A model generated the notes under the pieces. That model was not told the origin of the DNA. It worked only from the letters and a program-made list of their open reading frames with translations, and searched no databases. A DNA stretch of 64,000 nt from Actinobacteria bacterium HGW-Actinobacteria-1 (GTDB taxonomy: Bacteria > Actinomycetota > Coriobacteriia > Anaerosomatales > Anaerosomataceae): positions 186,001-250,000 of the forward strand of contig PHFB01000001.1 in the NCBI GenBank assembly GCA_002841355.1, in the 5' to 3' direction. The stretch's first letter is position 1, and each line of letters begins with the position of its first letter. Below, in pieces: positions 44,171-54,048 of this stretch. The translations under genes were made by a program, and so were the position numbers.

Positions 44171-45427
44171 GTGGCCGACACCTTCTACGATAGAACCGTC
44201 ACGAGCGGCGGCATCGAGGTCATCACCGAGACCATCGATGCCGTCCGCTCGGTGGCGATCGGCATCTGGTTCGCCGTCGGCAGCCGCGACGAGAGCGCCG
44301 CCGAGGCCGGTATGTCCCACTTCATGGAGCACATGATGTTCAAGGGCACGCCGACCCGCACTGCAGCGGAGATCTCCGAGCACTTCGATCGGCTCGGCGG
44401 CGAACTGAACGCCTTCACCAGCAAGGAGTACACGTGCTTCTACGCACGCGTGCTCGACAACCATGTCAATGACGCCGTCGAGGTGCTCTCGGACATGGTC
44501 GTGAGCAGCCTACTCGCCGACGAGGCGATCACCTCCGAGCGCGAAGTCGTGCTTGAGGAGATCTCGCGCCACGACGACACGCCCGATGACGCGATCCACG
44601 AGCTCTTCGCCTCGGCGCTGCTCTCGGATCACCCGCTCGGATTGCCGGTTCTCGGGCAGCGCACCACGGTCGGCAGCTTCGATCATGCTGCATCGCGCGA
44701 CTTCCACGACCGCCACTACGTGACCGGCAACGTGATCGTCGCCGCGGCCGGCAACGTGAAGCACGAGCAGGTCGTCGATCTGGTGAACCGATTCCTCAAC
44801 CTGCCGGACGGTCCACGCACCCCACGTGGCGAGCGCGAGCCCGAAGTCGCCTCGGCGCTTCGGGTCATCCGCAAGGAGACCGAGCAGGCCCACATCGCGT
44901 GGGGCGTGAAGGGACTGCGCGCCGATTCCGACGAGCGCTTCGCGATGTCAATCCTGGACTCAGTGCTTGGCGGCGGTATGTCGTCGCGCCTGTTCCAGGA
45001 GATCCGCGAGAAGAACGGCCTCGCGTACGCGGTCTTCTCGTACCACTCGCTTTATCTCGACACCGGTCAGTTCACGGTGTACGTCGGCACACGCCCGAGC
45101 AACGCCGAGCAGGCGATCACGCTCATCAAGCAGGAGGTCGACAAGGTTCGCCAGGACGGCATCACCGCCGAGGAACTCGACCGCGCCAAGGAGAGCATGA
45201 AAGGCCAGCTTGTTCTTGGCCTTGAGAGCACCCGGGCGCGCATGTCGCGTCTTGGCAAGTCAGCGGTCACCCATGGCGAGCTGCTCTCCATGAACGAACT
45301 CGTCGAGCGCGTCGACGCCGTTACCGGCGAGGACGTCCGCATGCTCGCCGACAAGCTCTTCTCGGGACCGAAGGTGCTGGCTATGATCGCACCGCTCGAC
45401 GCCGAGGATGTTGCACACCTGCTCTAG
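44171..45427 (+). CDS. M16 family zinc peptidase
   Basis: 418 residues from GTG 44171. The inverted zinc motif HFMEHMMFKGT (HxxEH) near residue 50 and the distal Glu in the EVVLEEISRHDDTPDD segment mark a catalytically competent M16 peptidase; the second half (RLFQEIREKNGLAYAVFSY) is the inactive partner domain. The enzyme is expected in the cytoplasm and acts on peptides of unknown identity. Gene order pnp-M16-dapB is common in Gram-positive bacteria. Confidence 0.92.
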   Translation: MADTFYDRTVTSGGIEVITETIDAVRSVAIGIWFAVGSRDESAAEAGMSHFMEHMMFKGTPTRTAAEISEHFDRLGGELNAFTSKEYTCFYARVLDNHVNDAVEVLSDMVVSSLLADEAITSEREVVLEEISRHDDTPDDAIHELFASALLSDHPLGLPVLGQRTTVGSFDHAASRDFHDRHYVTGNVIVAAAGNVKHEQVVDLVNRFLNLPDGPRTPRGEREPEVASALRVIRKETEQAHIAWGVKGLRADSDERFAMSILDSVLGGGMSSRLFQEIREKNGLAYAVFSYHSLYLDTGQFTVYVGTRPSNAEQAITLIKQEVDKVRQDGITAEELDRAKESMKGQLVLGLESTRARMSRLGKSAVTHGELLSMNELVERVDAVTGEDVRMLADKLFSGPKVLAMIAPLDAEDVAHLL

Positions 45428-45449
45428 CGAGCACAGGGGAGGGAGCCAC

Positions 45450-46220
45450 ATGATCCGAGTCATCGTCACCGGCGCTGCCGGCAGGATGGGCCGGGAGGTC
45501 CTCTCGGCAGTGGGCGCGGAATCCGACATGGAAGTCGTGGCTGCAGTCGATCCGCTGCACGCCGGCGAGCGTGTCGACGACCTCACAGTCATGCCCGATC
45601 TCGCTGCCGCCATCGCCGAGACCAAGCCCGACGTGCTGGTGGACTTCACGCACCCGAGCGTGGTCGCGCTCAACATCAGCGTCGCGCTTGAGGCGGGCGT
45701 GCACTGCGTGGTCGGCACCACCGGGCTTGCGCCCGAGGTCGTGGACGAGCTTGCCTCGGCAGCGCCCGCGGGGACCTGCCTGTTCGTCGCCCCCAACTTC
45801 GCCATCGGCGCCGTGCTGATGATGCGCTTCGCTGCGGAGGCCGCACGCTTTATGCCGCACGTCGAGATCATCGAGCTGCATCACGACCGCAAAGCCGATG
45901 CTCCCAGCGGCACAGCTATGCGCACCGCGCAGCTCATCGCCGAGGCCCGCACGTCGGTGCCTGCCGTTCCGGGTCGTGAGACCGAGATCGCTCCGGGTGC
46001 CCGTGGCGCGCTCGTCGATGAAGTGAGCGTCCACTCGGTTCGGCTCCCCGGACTCGTGGCGCACCAGGAGGTGCTCTTCGGGGGTCTCGGACAGACGCTC
46101 TCGATCCGTCACGACACCATCGACCGCACCAGCTTCATGCCCGGCGTGGTCCTCGCCGTTCGTGAGATCGGCAAGCACAGCGGCCTCGTCGTCGGGCTTG
46201 AGCATTTCATGGGCGAGTAA
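45450..46220 (+). CDS. dapB: 4-hydroxy-tetrahydrodipicolinate reductase
   Basis: 256 residues from ATG 45450 with AGGGGAGGGAGCC upstream. NAD(P)-binding VTGAAGRMGREVLSA, VGTTGL, NFAIGAVLMMRFA, and the catalytic IIELHHDRKADAPSGTA block. It makes tetrahydrodipicolinate in the lysine/meso-diaminopimelate route. lysC follows after 1 nt; dapA, which supplies its substrate, lies 14.6 kb downstream beyond the surface-polysaccharide locus. Confidence 0.96.
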   Translation: MIRVIVTGAAGRMGREVLSAVGAESDMEVVAAVDPLHAGERVDDLTVMPDLAAAIAETKPDVLVDFTHPSVVALNISVALEAGVHCVVGTTGLAPEVVDELASAAPAGTCLFVAPNFAIGAVLMMRFAAEAARFMPHVEIIELHHDRKADAPSGTAMRTAQLIAEARTSVPAVPGRETEIAPGARGALVDEVSVHSVRLPGLVAHQEVLFGGLGQTLSIRHDTIDRTSFMPGVVLAVREIGKHSGLVVGLEHFMGE

Positions 46221-46221
46221 C

Positions 46222-47454
46222 ATGGCGACCCGCCCTGTAGTCGTCATGAAGTTCGGCGGAACGTCGGTGGCGACCACCGAGGGCCGCTCCGCGATCGCTC
46301 GCAGGGTCACTGCTGCGCTTGAGGCGGACCACGCGCCGGTGCTTGTCGTCTCGGCAATGGGACGCAAGGGCGAGCCATACGCCACCGACACGCTGCTCTC
46401 GCTCGTCGAGGGGCTGCCGTCCGACGACCGCGAGCGCGATCTGCTTGCCGCATCCGGCGAGATCGTCTCGGCGGTGCTCATCGCGCACGAACTCCGTGCT
46501 GCAGGCATCGACGCACGCGCCTTCACGGGTGCCGAGGCGGGCATCGGTACCGACGGCGTGCACGGCTCCGCGACGATCACGGACGTCGTGCCCTCGGCGC
46601 TCCTCTCGGCTATCGGCGAGGGTATCGTGCCCGTCGTGGCCGGCTTCCAGGGCGTGGCCCTCGACGGCTCACTCACCACCCTCGGTCGCGGCGGCAGCGA
46701 CACCACCGCCTGCGCATTGGGTGTTGCGCTCGATGCCGAGACGGTCGAGATCTACACGGACGTCGACGGTGTCATGAGCGCCGACCCGCGCACCTGCGAT
46801 GATGCCACGGTCCTCGAGGTCATCCGGGCCGACGAGCTCTTCCAAATGGCGCGCCACGGATCACGTGTCGTTCACACGCCGGCTGCCGAACTTGCTCTGG
46901 GAAGCGGTCTGGCCGTGCGCGTACGCAACACCTTCTCGGACCATCCCGGCACGCTCGTTGCCGACATCTCGGCATATCAGCCCAAGGCGATGGCGACGGC
47001 CGTCTCGAACGTCTCGGGTATCGCGCGCATCCGCGTAACGCTGCCTGCGCCCGAGGGCTCGTCGGAGCACATGGCCGCGCAGGCTCGCGTGTATCGCGCG
47101 ATGGCTGACGCGGGCGTGTCGCTCGACATGTTCACGCCATCTGACACCGCGCTCGTGTTCACGATCGCTGAGAGCGATATCCCGCCGGCATGTGATGTTC
47201 TTGCGCGCCTCGGCATGGACTGCGATGTGCTGGCCGGTCTCGCTAAGGTCACGCTGGTGGGTGCGGGCATGCACGGCGTCCCCGGAGTGATGGCGCGCGT
47301 TGCCGAGTGCCTTGCCGAGGCAGGCGTCAGCGTCCTGCAAACGGCCGACAGCCACACGACCATTTCGGTGCTCGTGGGCGGGCCGACCGCCCGTGCTGCG
47401 GTCGAGGCCCTCCACCACGGCTTCGCACTTGCGAGTTCATCTCCGACAGAGTAG
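46222..47454 (+). CDS. lysC: Aspartate kinase
   Basis: 410 residues from ATG 46222, one base after the dapB stop. VVMKFGGTSVATTEGR at the N terminus, the catalytic domain with TLGRGGSDTTACALG, YTDVDGVMSADPR, and two C-terminal ACT domains (about 265-400) for feedback regulation by lysine and/or threonine. First step of the aspartate family amino acid pathway. A GC-rich hairpin follows. Confidence 0.94.
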   Translation: MATRPVVVMKFGGTSVATTEGRSAIARRVTAALEADHAPVLVVSAMGRKGEPYATDTLLSLVEGLPSDDRERDLLAASGEIVSAVLIAHELRAAGIDARAFTGAEAGIGTDGVHGSATITDVVPSALLSAIGEGIVPVVAGFQGVALDGSLTTLGRGGSDTTACALGVALDAETVEIYTDVDGVMSADPRTCDDATVLEVIRADELFQMARHGSRVVHTPAAELALGSGLAVRVRNTFSDHPGTLVADISAYQPKAMATAVSNVSGIARIRVTLPAPEGSSEHMAAQARVYRAMADAGVSLDMFTPSDTALVFTIAESDIPPACDVLARLGMDCDVLAGLAKVTLVGAGMHGVPGVMARVAECLAEAGVSVLQTADSHTTISVLVGGPTARAAVEALHHGFALASSSPTE

Positions 47455-47462
47455 TGCCCGCT

Positions 47463-47482
47463 CGCGCCCACAGGTGGGCGCG
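47463..47482 (+). terminator. Hairpin after lysC
   Basis: Perfect 8-bp stem CGCGCCCA (47463-47470) / TGGGCGCG (47475-47482) with a 4-nt loop and no T-run. It probably ends or attenuates the dapB-lysC transcript before the exopolysaccharide locus. Confidence 0.5.
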
Positions 47483-47497
47483 GTGTCGTGGTCACGG

Positions 47498-47503
47498 TAT
47501 ACT
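47498..47503 (+). promoter_or_regulatory. Candidate -10 box for the polysaccharide locus
   Basis: TATACT lies 36 bp before the first gene of the locus, directly after the lysC hairpin. A good -35 hexamer was not found. Confidence 0.5.
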
Positions 47504-47538
47504 CCTCACGGAAGACACCGGTCGAGTCGGGGGATGAG

Positions 47539-48339
47539 ATGACCGTTCGAGACGCGCTCCGCATTCTCAAGGAGGAACGCATCCTGCTGTTCGCGATCGT
47601 CGCGCTGACAATCGTCGGCGCGGTGACGGCAGGACGCATCATGCCACAAGATGTGAGCGCTACAGCGCAGGTGCGCGTGTATCAGGACGACCGAGCCGCA
47701 ACCTTGCTCGCGCTTGGCGACACGCCTGCCCCGGTCGACCACGACGTCCTCATGGACACGCAGATCCGCCTGGCCACGAACCCTGCCGTTGCGCGCCGCG
47801 TGGTCGAGCGCCTCGGATTGGCCGACACCCCGGGTGACGTGCTGCAGCGGATATCGGTCTCAGCGCTGGGCCGCTCCACTATGCTGACGATCGAGGCACA
47901 GGCCCCCGACGCCGACTCCGCTGTTGCACTCGCCGACACCTGGATCGCCGAGTACCTTGCGTGGACGGCCGAGAACACCGCTGCTGACCTCGCAGCTGCA
48001 TCGAGCGCCCTAGCGCCTCGGATCACCGCCGCCCAGCAGAGGCTCGCCGAGACCGAAGCGCGCATCAAGACAGGCGGGCACACCAAGGAAGCCGACACCG
48101 CACTCGCTACCGCGGCCTCCGACTACGAGCAGCTGCTCGCGGGTTCGGACCGCCTGCAAACGCTCGCGAGTCTGGATTCCGCGCCCATCGCGGTGGTTTC
48201 AAGCGCCATCGCCGAGGACCGCTCGGAGGTCATCTCGATCGCCATGGATGTGCTCAAGGGGCTGGCAGTCGGTCTAGTGCTGGGCATCTTGCTAGCACTC
48301 CTGCGACATCGCACACCGCCCGCTGCGCAGCCAAGCTAG
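47539..48339 (+). CDS. Wzz/YveK-type polysaccharide chain-length determinant protein
   Basis: 266 residues from ATG 47539 with GGGGGATGAG upstream. Two membrane helices bracket the protein (ILLFAIVALTIVGAVTAG near the N terminus; VLKGLAVGLVLGILLALL at the C terminus), with a periplasm-side alpha-helical region between, including long heptad-like stretches (ITAAQQRLAETEARIKTGG). This is the architecture of Wzz/CapA co-polymerases. There is no tyrosine-kinase domain. It opens the polysaccharide locus. Confidence 0.8.
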   Translation: MTVRDALRILKEERILLFAIVALTIVGAVTAGRIMPQDVSATAQVRVYQDDRAATLLALGDTPAPVDHDVLMDTQIRLATNPAVARRVVERLGLADTPGDVLQRISVSALGRSTMLTIEAQAPDADSAVALADTWIAEYLAWTAENTAADLAAASSALAPRITAAQQRLAETEARIKTGGHTKEADTALATAASDYEQLLAGSDRLQTLASLDSAPIAVVSSAIAEDRSEVISIAMDVLKGLAVGLVLGILLALLRHRTPPAAQPS

Positions 48340-48355
48340 CCGGCATACCGACGCG

Positions 48356-49633
48356 ATGAGGAACGCCGCATCTGTGATCCGCAAGCTGCTCGTGCTGCTC
48401 GTCGGAGAGGGCGCGGCGCGACTCCTTGGTGTGGCGACCTTCGCCGTTCTCGCACGCGCGCTCGGCCTCGCCGACCTGGGTGTCTTCAGCTTCGGCATGA
48501 GCCTGGCGCTCGTGCTCGAATGCGTGATGGACTTCGGCCAGAACGCTCAACTCGGCAGGGATGTGGCCGAGGATCCCGAGCAGGGGCTCTTCCGATTCAC
48601 GCATGCTGCCGCGAACAAGACGCTCATCGCCGCACTGCTCGCTGCGGCGGCGGCGCTCGTGATGAGCATCGGGCGCTTCTCGGTCCACGAGACTACCACG
48701 GTGGTGCTGCTCATCGTATGGGCGGCCGGCCTGTCGGTTCTGGACAGCCTGCGTTCCACTGCACGCTCGCTCGAACGGTTCAAACTCGACAGCACGGTGA
48801 ATGGCGCCGAGTCACTCCTGCGCTTCCTGGCGATCGTGCTCGTGTGGTCGCTCGGCGGCGGGCTCGTCGCGTTCGGACTCGCGTTCGCGCTCGAGTCCTG
48901 GATCTCCGTCGCGATCGTGTGGGGGGTGCTAGGACGCCGGCACGACGCACTGCTGGCGCCACCCGCAAGCGTTGGCGATCTGCAGCGCTTCCTGTGGCGT
49001 TCGGCGCCGTTCGGGATCGCCGTCATGAGCCTCTCGGCGTTCTACAACCTCGATCAGGTCTTCGTGCGCACCATCGTCGGCGCGGCTGCCAACGGACTAT
49101 ACGGCGCCGCAGCACGGATTTCGTTCACGGCGTCCATCGTCGGCAGCCTTCTCGCGATGGTGGCCTATCCCGATCTGGCACGGATGCGGAGCGACCTTGG
49201 AGCATTGCAGAGATACCTCACCAAGGCGCTCTCGTTGGCGGGTGTGATCGGTGTGGTCGCCGCCGCGCTCGCGTTCGTGTGGGCCGCACCGCTGCTCACG
49301 CTGCTCTTCGGCGCCGAGTTCGCCGGTGCGGCCGGAATCCTACGAATACTCTCCCTGGTCATCGTGTTCCGGGGTGTCTCCACCGTGGCGCTCTACGCAG
49401 CCAATGCACTCGGCCAGAGCCGACAGGTCGCGACTGTCGCCATCGCGTTCACCATCGCCAACGTGACAGCGAACCTGGTGCTCCTGCCACGCTTCGGCGC
49501 ATACGCGGCCGCATGGATCAGCGGCATCGGTGAGGTGGCCCTTGCGGCAACACTCGTGACAGTGTCCCTCGTGTATATTCGTGGGTCTCGCTCGCTCATC
49601 GCCTCGGAGGTGACTGCGAATGCTCGTGACTGA
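48356..49633 (+). CDS. Polysaccharide flippase (Wzx/RfbX-like)
   Basis: 425 residues, about 12 hydrophobic segments. The N-terminal LLVLLVGEGAARLLGVATFA and LGLADLGVFSFGMSLAL, together with the later YNLDQVFVRTIVGAAANGLY, are typical for MOP-superfamily polysaccharide exporters. It would flip lipid-linked repeat units across the membrane. Its end overlaps the next gene by 14 nt. Confidence 0.87.
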   Translation: MRNAASVIRKLLVLLVGEGAARLLGVATFAVLARALGLADLGVFSFGMSLALVLECVMDFGQNAQLGRDVAEDPEQGLFRFTHAAANKTLIAALLAAAAALVMSIGRFSVHETTTVVLLIVWAAGLSVLDSLRSTARSLERFKLDSTVNGAESLLRFLAIVLVWSLGGGLVAFGLAFALESWISVAIVWGVLGRRHDALLAPPASVGDLQRFLWRSAPFGIAVMSLSAFYNLDQVFVRTIVGAAANGLYGAAARISFTASIVGSLLAMVAYPDLARMRSDLGALQRYLTKALSLAGVIGVVAAALAFVWAAPLLTLLFGAEFAGAAGILRILSLVIVFRGVSTVALYAANALGQSRQVATVAIAFTIANVTANLVLLPRFGAYAAAWISGIGEVALAATLVTVSLVYIRGSRSLIASEVTANARD

Positions 49634-50828
49634 TTCTCACGAATTCCTGGAACTCTACCGGGGCGACAAGGATTACCGGCTGGGGCAGGCGCTGGTCCAG
49701 CTGAGGCCGGATCTCTCGTTCGTCTCCTTCGCGCCTCGCTCGGTCAGCCCCGTCGAGCGCACGCTCCTCGGCAAGACGCGACTGGACGCCACCGATCTGC
49801 CGGAGTTGCCCGACCGGATGTCGCTCCGGCTTCTCCGATCGGTCGGCATACGCTTCGCCCGGAAGGAAGGCGGAGGCATTTTCTCCCTCATGCCAGGGTA
49901 CGGACGCGCATTGCGGCGCGCTGCGCCTGATGTGATGATCGAGAACCCGTACACGTGGTTGACGCCGCGCAGTTACACGACAGCCCGGGTTGCACGCACC
50001 CTTGGCGTACCTGTCGTCTACTACGATCCGGGTGACGACGTGCCCGTCACCACGATGCAGCGACTCTTGTTGCCGCTCGAGCGCCCGGTGGTGAACCGGG
50101 CCGCCGCAATCATCACCTATAACGCAGTCGGCCGGAATCGCTTCATCACCAAGTACGGCTACCCGGCGGATCGGATCTCAATCATCCCGAAACCTATCGA
50201 CGTGCCGCGCTGGCGACGCCCGGAGTTGCGCGACGAGGCTCGCGCGTCGCTCGGCATCTCCCCGGATACGTTCGTGGTAGCGTATTCCGGACGGCTCACG
50301 AGATTCAGAGGAAGCACCGCGCTCGCCGCTGCTGCTCGCATGGCCAATGCGGACGCGCGCTTCAACGACGTCATGTTCCTCTTCATCGGGGGCACGATGA
50401 GCTCGGATGTCGACGTCGCCGAGTACCGGGGCCCGAACACGATCGTGACGGGCATGATCCCCAACGACGAGATGCCCGCAATGCTGGCAGCAACAGACGC
50501 GATGGTCTTCCCGGATCTCACCACCAAGGCGGGATTCACGACTGCACTTGCCGAAGCGATGGCCGCCGCACTGCCGATCATCGTGGGCGCCAACGCCGAG
50601 CAGGGCTCGGTTCCGCTCGAAGACGGCGTTGATGCGCTCTTCTGCGAGTCCGGCTCGGCCGCCTCGATACTTGACGCCGTCTCCCGACTCAAAGCCGAAC
50701 CTGCGCTTGCACGCTCGCTCGGCGACGGCGCAGGACGCCTCGCCAGCGATACCATGGACTATCCGCGTGTTGCGAGTGCGTATCTCGACATACTGGAAAG
50801 GGTGGTGGCAGATGGCCGCCCGCACTAA
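49620..50828 (+). CDS. Glycosyltransferase family 4-like protein
   Basis: 402 residues from ATG 49620. A GT-B fold: ILRNRFIT-like VGRNRFITKYGYPADRISIIPKPIDV linker, then SPDTFVVAYSGRLTRFRGS and the C-terminal donor-binding region (FPDLTTKAGFTTALAEAMAAALP) with the E-x7-E type arrangement. The sugar specificity cannot be predicted. It overlaps its neighbours on both sides, indicating tight translational coupling. Confidence 0.84.
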   Translation: MLVTDSHEFLELYRGDKDYRLGQALVQLRPDLSFVSFAPRSVSPVERTLLGKTRLDATDLPELPDRMSLRLLRSVGIRFARKEGGGIFSLMPGYGRALRRAAPDVMIENPYTWLTPRSYTTARVARTLGVPVVYYDPGDDVPVTTMQRLLLPLERPVVNRAAAIITYNAVGRNRFITKYGYPADRISIIPKPIDVPRWRRPELRDEARASLGISPDTFVVAYSGRLTRFRGSTALAAAARMANADARFNDVMFLFIGGTMSSDVDVAEYRGPNTIVTGMIPNDEMPAMLAATDAMVFPDLTTKAGFTTALAEAMAAALPIIVGANAEQGSVPLEDGVDALFCESGSAASILDAVSRLKAEPALARSLGDGAGRLASDTMDYPRVASAYLDILERVVADGRPH

Positions 50829-51399
50829 GGACACCACGCCGAACTGGCGCCAGCGTGGCGGCTGGACGCCGGGATGGGAGTTCCGCCGCTGGGGCAAGGC
50901 GTTCATCAGCCGCGTACCGGGTGGTATCGGCAGCTTCCTGAGACGGTCCCTGTACGGGTTCGCTGCCTGTGGCAAAGACTGTCTCCTGCTTGAAGGCGTG
51001 TGGGTCGAATACCCCGAGCGCCTCTCGCTCGGAGAGCATGTGAACATAGCCCGAGACGTGATCATCAATGCGGCGGGTACGGTGCAGATCGACGATTGGG
51101 CGCTCCTCGGCCCGGGAGTCATCATCTACAGCCAGGATCACGTCTTCGACGGCATCGAGGTGCCGATATCGATGGCCGCCGACAAACGCGCGCCAATCCG
51201 TATCGGACGTGGGGCGTGGGTCGCCTCGAGGGCGATCATCACCGCCGGAGTGACGATCGGTGACGGCGCGGTCGTTGCGGCAGGAGCGGTCGTCACGCAC
51301 GATGTGGCACCCAACACGCTCGTTGCGGGCGTCCCTGCTCGCATCATCCGCGAGCGCGTTCCGGCCGAGAAGGGGAGCGCTGGCGACACTCGTGAGTAG
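50812..51399 (+). CDS. Left-handed beta-helix acyltransferase (LbH/MaT-like)
   Basis: 195 residues from ATG 50812. Hexapeptide repeats from about residue 70: LSLGEHVNIARDVIINAAGTV, DWALLGPGVIIYSQDHVFDG, APIRIGRGAWVASRAIITAG, TIGDGAVVAAGAVVTHDVAP, NTLVAGVPARII. The QDHVFDG segment contains the likely catalytic His, as in WcaF/NodL-type O-acetyltransferases. It probably acetylates a sugar of the polysaccharide. It overlaps both neighbouring genes. Confidence 0.85.
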   Translation: MAARTKDTTPNWRQRGGWTPGWEFRRWGKAFISRVPGGIGSFLRRSLYGFAACGKDCLLLEGVWVEYPERLSLGEHVNIARDVIINAAGTVQIDDWALLGPGVIIYSQDHVFDGIEVPISMAADKRAPIRIGRGAWVASRAIITAGVTIGDGAVVAAGAVVTHDVAPNTLVAGVPARIIRERVPAEKGSAGDTRE

Positions 51400-52837
51400 C
51401 GTCCGCGACATCCGGTTCTGGACGACGGCGATCATCGTCGCCGTCATCGTCGGCGCCCTCGCTTCGGCAGCGTTCGTGCCCGTGCTCGCGTTGCTCGTCC
51501 TAAGCGGAGTCGTCGCTCTGGTCGCGCTGCACCCGCGCAACGCGGTCATCGCGTTGGCGCTCGCTTCGCCCTTCTACGACCTTGCCGTCATCCAGGTGTC
51601 CGGCGTTGCCGATATCCGCATCCTTGAGGTGCTGTGGGCCGTCGCGGCCGTCAGCCTCATGTGGAGGATCTCCTCTGGCGCCGAGACCCGCTTCGTGGCG
51701 CCGCCCCGCTGGTTTACGCTGGGCATCGGTGCCCTCGCTGGCTGGTTCTTCGTCGCGGCCCTCGCATCCGGTGCCGGTCTCAGGCCGCTTATCGAGGCCG
51801 TGCAGACCGGGTATCTGGTCGTCATCGCATATCTGGTAGCGGGCGTTGTCTCAGGCACGACCTCCGGCGAGCTCCTCCGCTGGCTTCGGCCCTGGGCCGT
51901 CGTGATGTCGCTCGTGTTGCTGCTGTCGCTTGGTGGATACGTCCTCGGATTCGTCCCGGTTGCGCAGACCATCGTGAAGGTGCCGGAGATGTCCGTCGAG
52001 TACGCAGCAAACGCCGTCCTCGTCCAGGACTCCGGCGCCGCCCAGGTGCAGATTTCCCGCCTCAGCGTCCTCAACCTCGGACCCGTCGGTACCGCTGCCG
52101 CGCTCGTGAGCATCCTCATCGTCGCCTTGGCATTCGCCCTGTCGGATGCGGGGCACAAGAGCGCTCGACTCGCATGGCTCGTCATGGGCAGTGGCGGTCT
52201 CGTTCTGTTGCTCACCTACTCGCGCGCCGGGTGGGCTCTCGCCATCGTTGCCGCCGCACTGTTGATGCTCGCGGCGCGCAGCAGAAAGGCGACGATCACG
52301 CTTTCGCTCTTCGCCCTGGCGCTCGCCGTCTTCGGCAGCCTGCCAAGCGTCGCATCGCGGGTGGAGGACTTCGCGAATGTTGGCGAAGGCTCGTATCAGG
52401 CACACGCCCGAATGTGGGTCACAGCGGCGTACATGATCAGCGAGCACCCCATCTTTGGGTGGGGACCCGGCATGTATGCCGAAGAGGCGAATGCGATGGA
52501 TATCAATTCGTGGATGGCGACGGATATCTCGGCCGATCAGCCCCACAACTGGCTGCTTGAGATCTCAGCCGAGACGGGCGTAGTGGGCGGCATCATCGTG
52601 ATCGCGCTTGTCGGCACCATCCTCATCTACGGATGGCGCCGCCTGAAGAACGCGCAGCTGCCCGTTCTCGCGGTCTGGGTGGCGACCGGTGCGTATGTTG
52701 CGATGAACCTCACACTCAACGCGTTTCGCACCGAGATGATGTGGGTCTGGTTCGGTGCGGTCATCGGATTCTCGGCCTGGCAGTCGCAGGTCGACACGAC
52801 CGCGGCGCCAGAGGAGGAGGACTCATGCGCATCCTAG
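51392..52837 (+). CDS. O-antigen ligase/polymerase-like membrane protein
   Basis: 481 residues from GTG 51392; longer readings run back into the acyltransferase gene. About 12 membrane helices with a large outer loop near the C-terminal half carrying the Wzy_C-type signature: RVEDFANVGEGSYQAHARMWVTA with ISEHPIFGWGPGMYAEEA and a conserved HNWLLEISAETGVVG. Such proteins polymerise or ligate lipid-linked glycans. It could be the polymerase of this locus, since no other Wzy is present. It overlaps the next gene by 13 nt. Confidence 0.83.
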   Translation: MSSVRDIRFWTTAIIVAVIVGALASAAFVPVLALLVLSGVVALVALHPRNAVIALALASPFYDLAVIQVSGVADIRILEVLWAVAAVSLMWRISSGAETRFVAPPRWFTLGIGALAGWFFVAALASGAGLRPLIEAVQTGYLVVIAYLVAGVVSGTTSGELLRWLRPWAVVMSLVLLLSLGGYVLGFVPVAQTIVKVPEMSVEYAANAVLVQDSGAAQVQISRLSVLNLGPVGTAAALVSILIVALAFALSDAGHKSARLAWLVMGSGGLVLLLTYSRAGWALAIVAAALLMLAARSRKATITLSLFALALAVFGSLPSVASRVEDFANVGEGSYQAHARMWVTAAYMISEHPIFGWGPGMYAEEANAMDINSWMATDISADQPHNWLLEISAETGVVGGIIVIALVGTILIYGWRRLKNAQLPVLAVWVATGAYVAMNLTLNAFRTEMMWVWFGAVIGFSAWQSQVDTTAAPEEEDSCAS

Positions 52838-54048
52838 TCGCAAGCAAGTTCTTCTACCCGCGTGGAGGCCTCGAGCGCGTCATGTTCGACGAGATTGAGG
52901 CGCTTGAAGGCGCCGGCCATGAGGTGCTGCACTTCTCGGCACGTCACCCGCTCAACCTGCCATCGCCGTACGAGCGATACTTCGCACCGTATCTGGAGAT
53001 CGGGAGCGGATCCGGACTGGGCGCGGCCGACAAGATCCGGGCCATCGTGCGCATGTTCCGCAACCGTGCCGCCTCAAAGCGATTCGGCGACATGCTCGAC
53101 GACACCCACCCGGACATCGTGCACGTTCACGGCATCCACCGACAGCTCTCACCATCCATACTGCTCGAGGCAGCCAAGCGCTCTATCCCCGTCGTACACA
53201 CGCTGCACGACTATCACCTCATCTGTCCGGCAGACGTGATGCTCCGCGCGGGCGAAGTGCCGTGCCTGCCCCGCGCATGCCATCGTGTGAACTGCACCGC
53301 GGCTATTCGCAACCGCTGCACGCGAGGCAGCCTCGCCGCGTCGGCGATCGCTGCCGCCGAACTCTCGTTCCAGCGAATCACACAGGTCTACGACCGAACG
53401 GTCACGCGGTTCATCAGCCCGAGCCGCTTTCTTGCGGAGCTCATGGCCGAAGGCGGCTGGACCCGCACGCCCATCGACGTGATACCACCGGGCGCCACCG
53501 CGCGTCCGACCCGACCCGGCGGTCATGGAGGGTACGCGCTCTACGCCGGAAGGCTCAGTCCCGAGAAGGGAATCGAAGTCTTCCTCTCTGCCGCACGCGA
53601 GGCCCAGGTGCCAGCAGTCGTTGCCGGGGATGGCCCGCTCTCGGAGAGTCTGCGCACGATGTTCCCTGAGGCCCGGTTCACCGGTCACGTATCGGCCGCC
53701 GAGGTCGACAGGCTACTCGGCGAGGCGCTTGTTGCTGTGGTACCCTCGGTGTCTCTTGAGAACGCCCCGCTGGGCGTGCTCGAGGCGATGGCGGCAGGTG
53801 TTCCTGTGATCGCATCGAGGGTCGGGGGAGTACCTGAGCTTGTTGAGGACGGCACCACCGGATTCCTGGTGGCGCCGGGCGATACGAGCGGGCTCGCCGC
53901 GGCGCTCGCACGAGTCGCATCGGAGGCGGGACTTCGCGAGACGCTTGGGGGCGCAGGTCGCGCCAGAGTGACCGAACGGTTCACGGCCGAGCGGCATCTG
54001 GCGGGATTGCTGGACACATACGCACAAGCAACGGGGGAGCGTTCATGA
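52825..54048 (+). CDS. Glycosyltransferase family 4
   Basis: 407 residues from ATG 52825 with GAGGAGGAGG upstream. GT4 features: FYPRGGLERVMFDEIEALEGAGHE in the acceptor domain, VHTLHDYHLICPADVML with a Cys-rich loop, RFISPSRFLAEL, LYAGRLSPEKGIEVFL and the donor-binding APLGVLEAMAAGVPVIASRVGG-type motif. It adds a sugar to the growing unit; the donor is unknown. It overlaps the radical SAM gene by 4 nt. Confidence 0.88.
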   Translation: MRILVASKFFYPRGGLERVMFDEIEALEGAGHEVLHFSARHPLNLPSPYERYFAPYLEIGSGSGLGAADKIRAIVRMFRNRAASKRFGDMLDDTHPDIVHVHGIHRQLSPSILLEAAKRSIPVVHTLHDYHLICPADVMLRAGEVPCLPRACHRVNCTAAIRNRCTRGSLAASAIAAAELSFQRITQVYDRTVTRFISPSRFLAELMAEGGWTRTPIDVIPPGATARPTRPGGHGGYALYAGRLSPEKGIEVFLSAAREAQVPAVVAGDGPLSESLRTMFPEARFTGHVSAAEVDRLLGEALVAVVPSVSLENAPLGVLEAMAAGVPVIASRVGGVPELVEDGTTGFLVAPGDTSGLAAALARVASEAGLRETLGGAGRARVTERFTAERHLAGLLDTYAQATGERS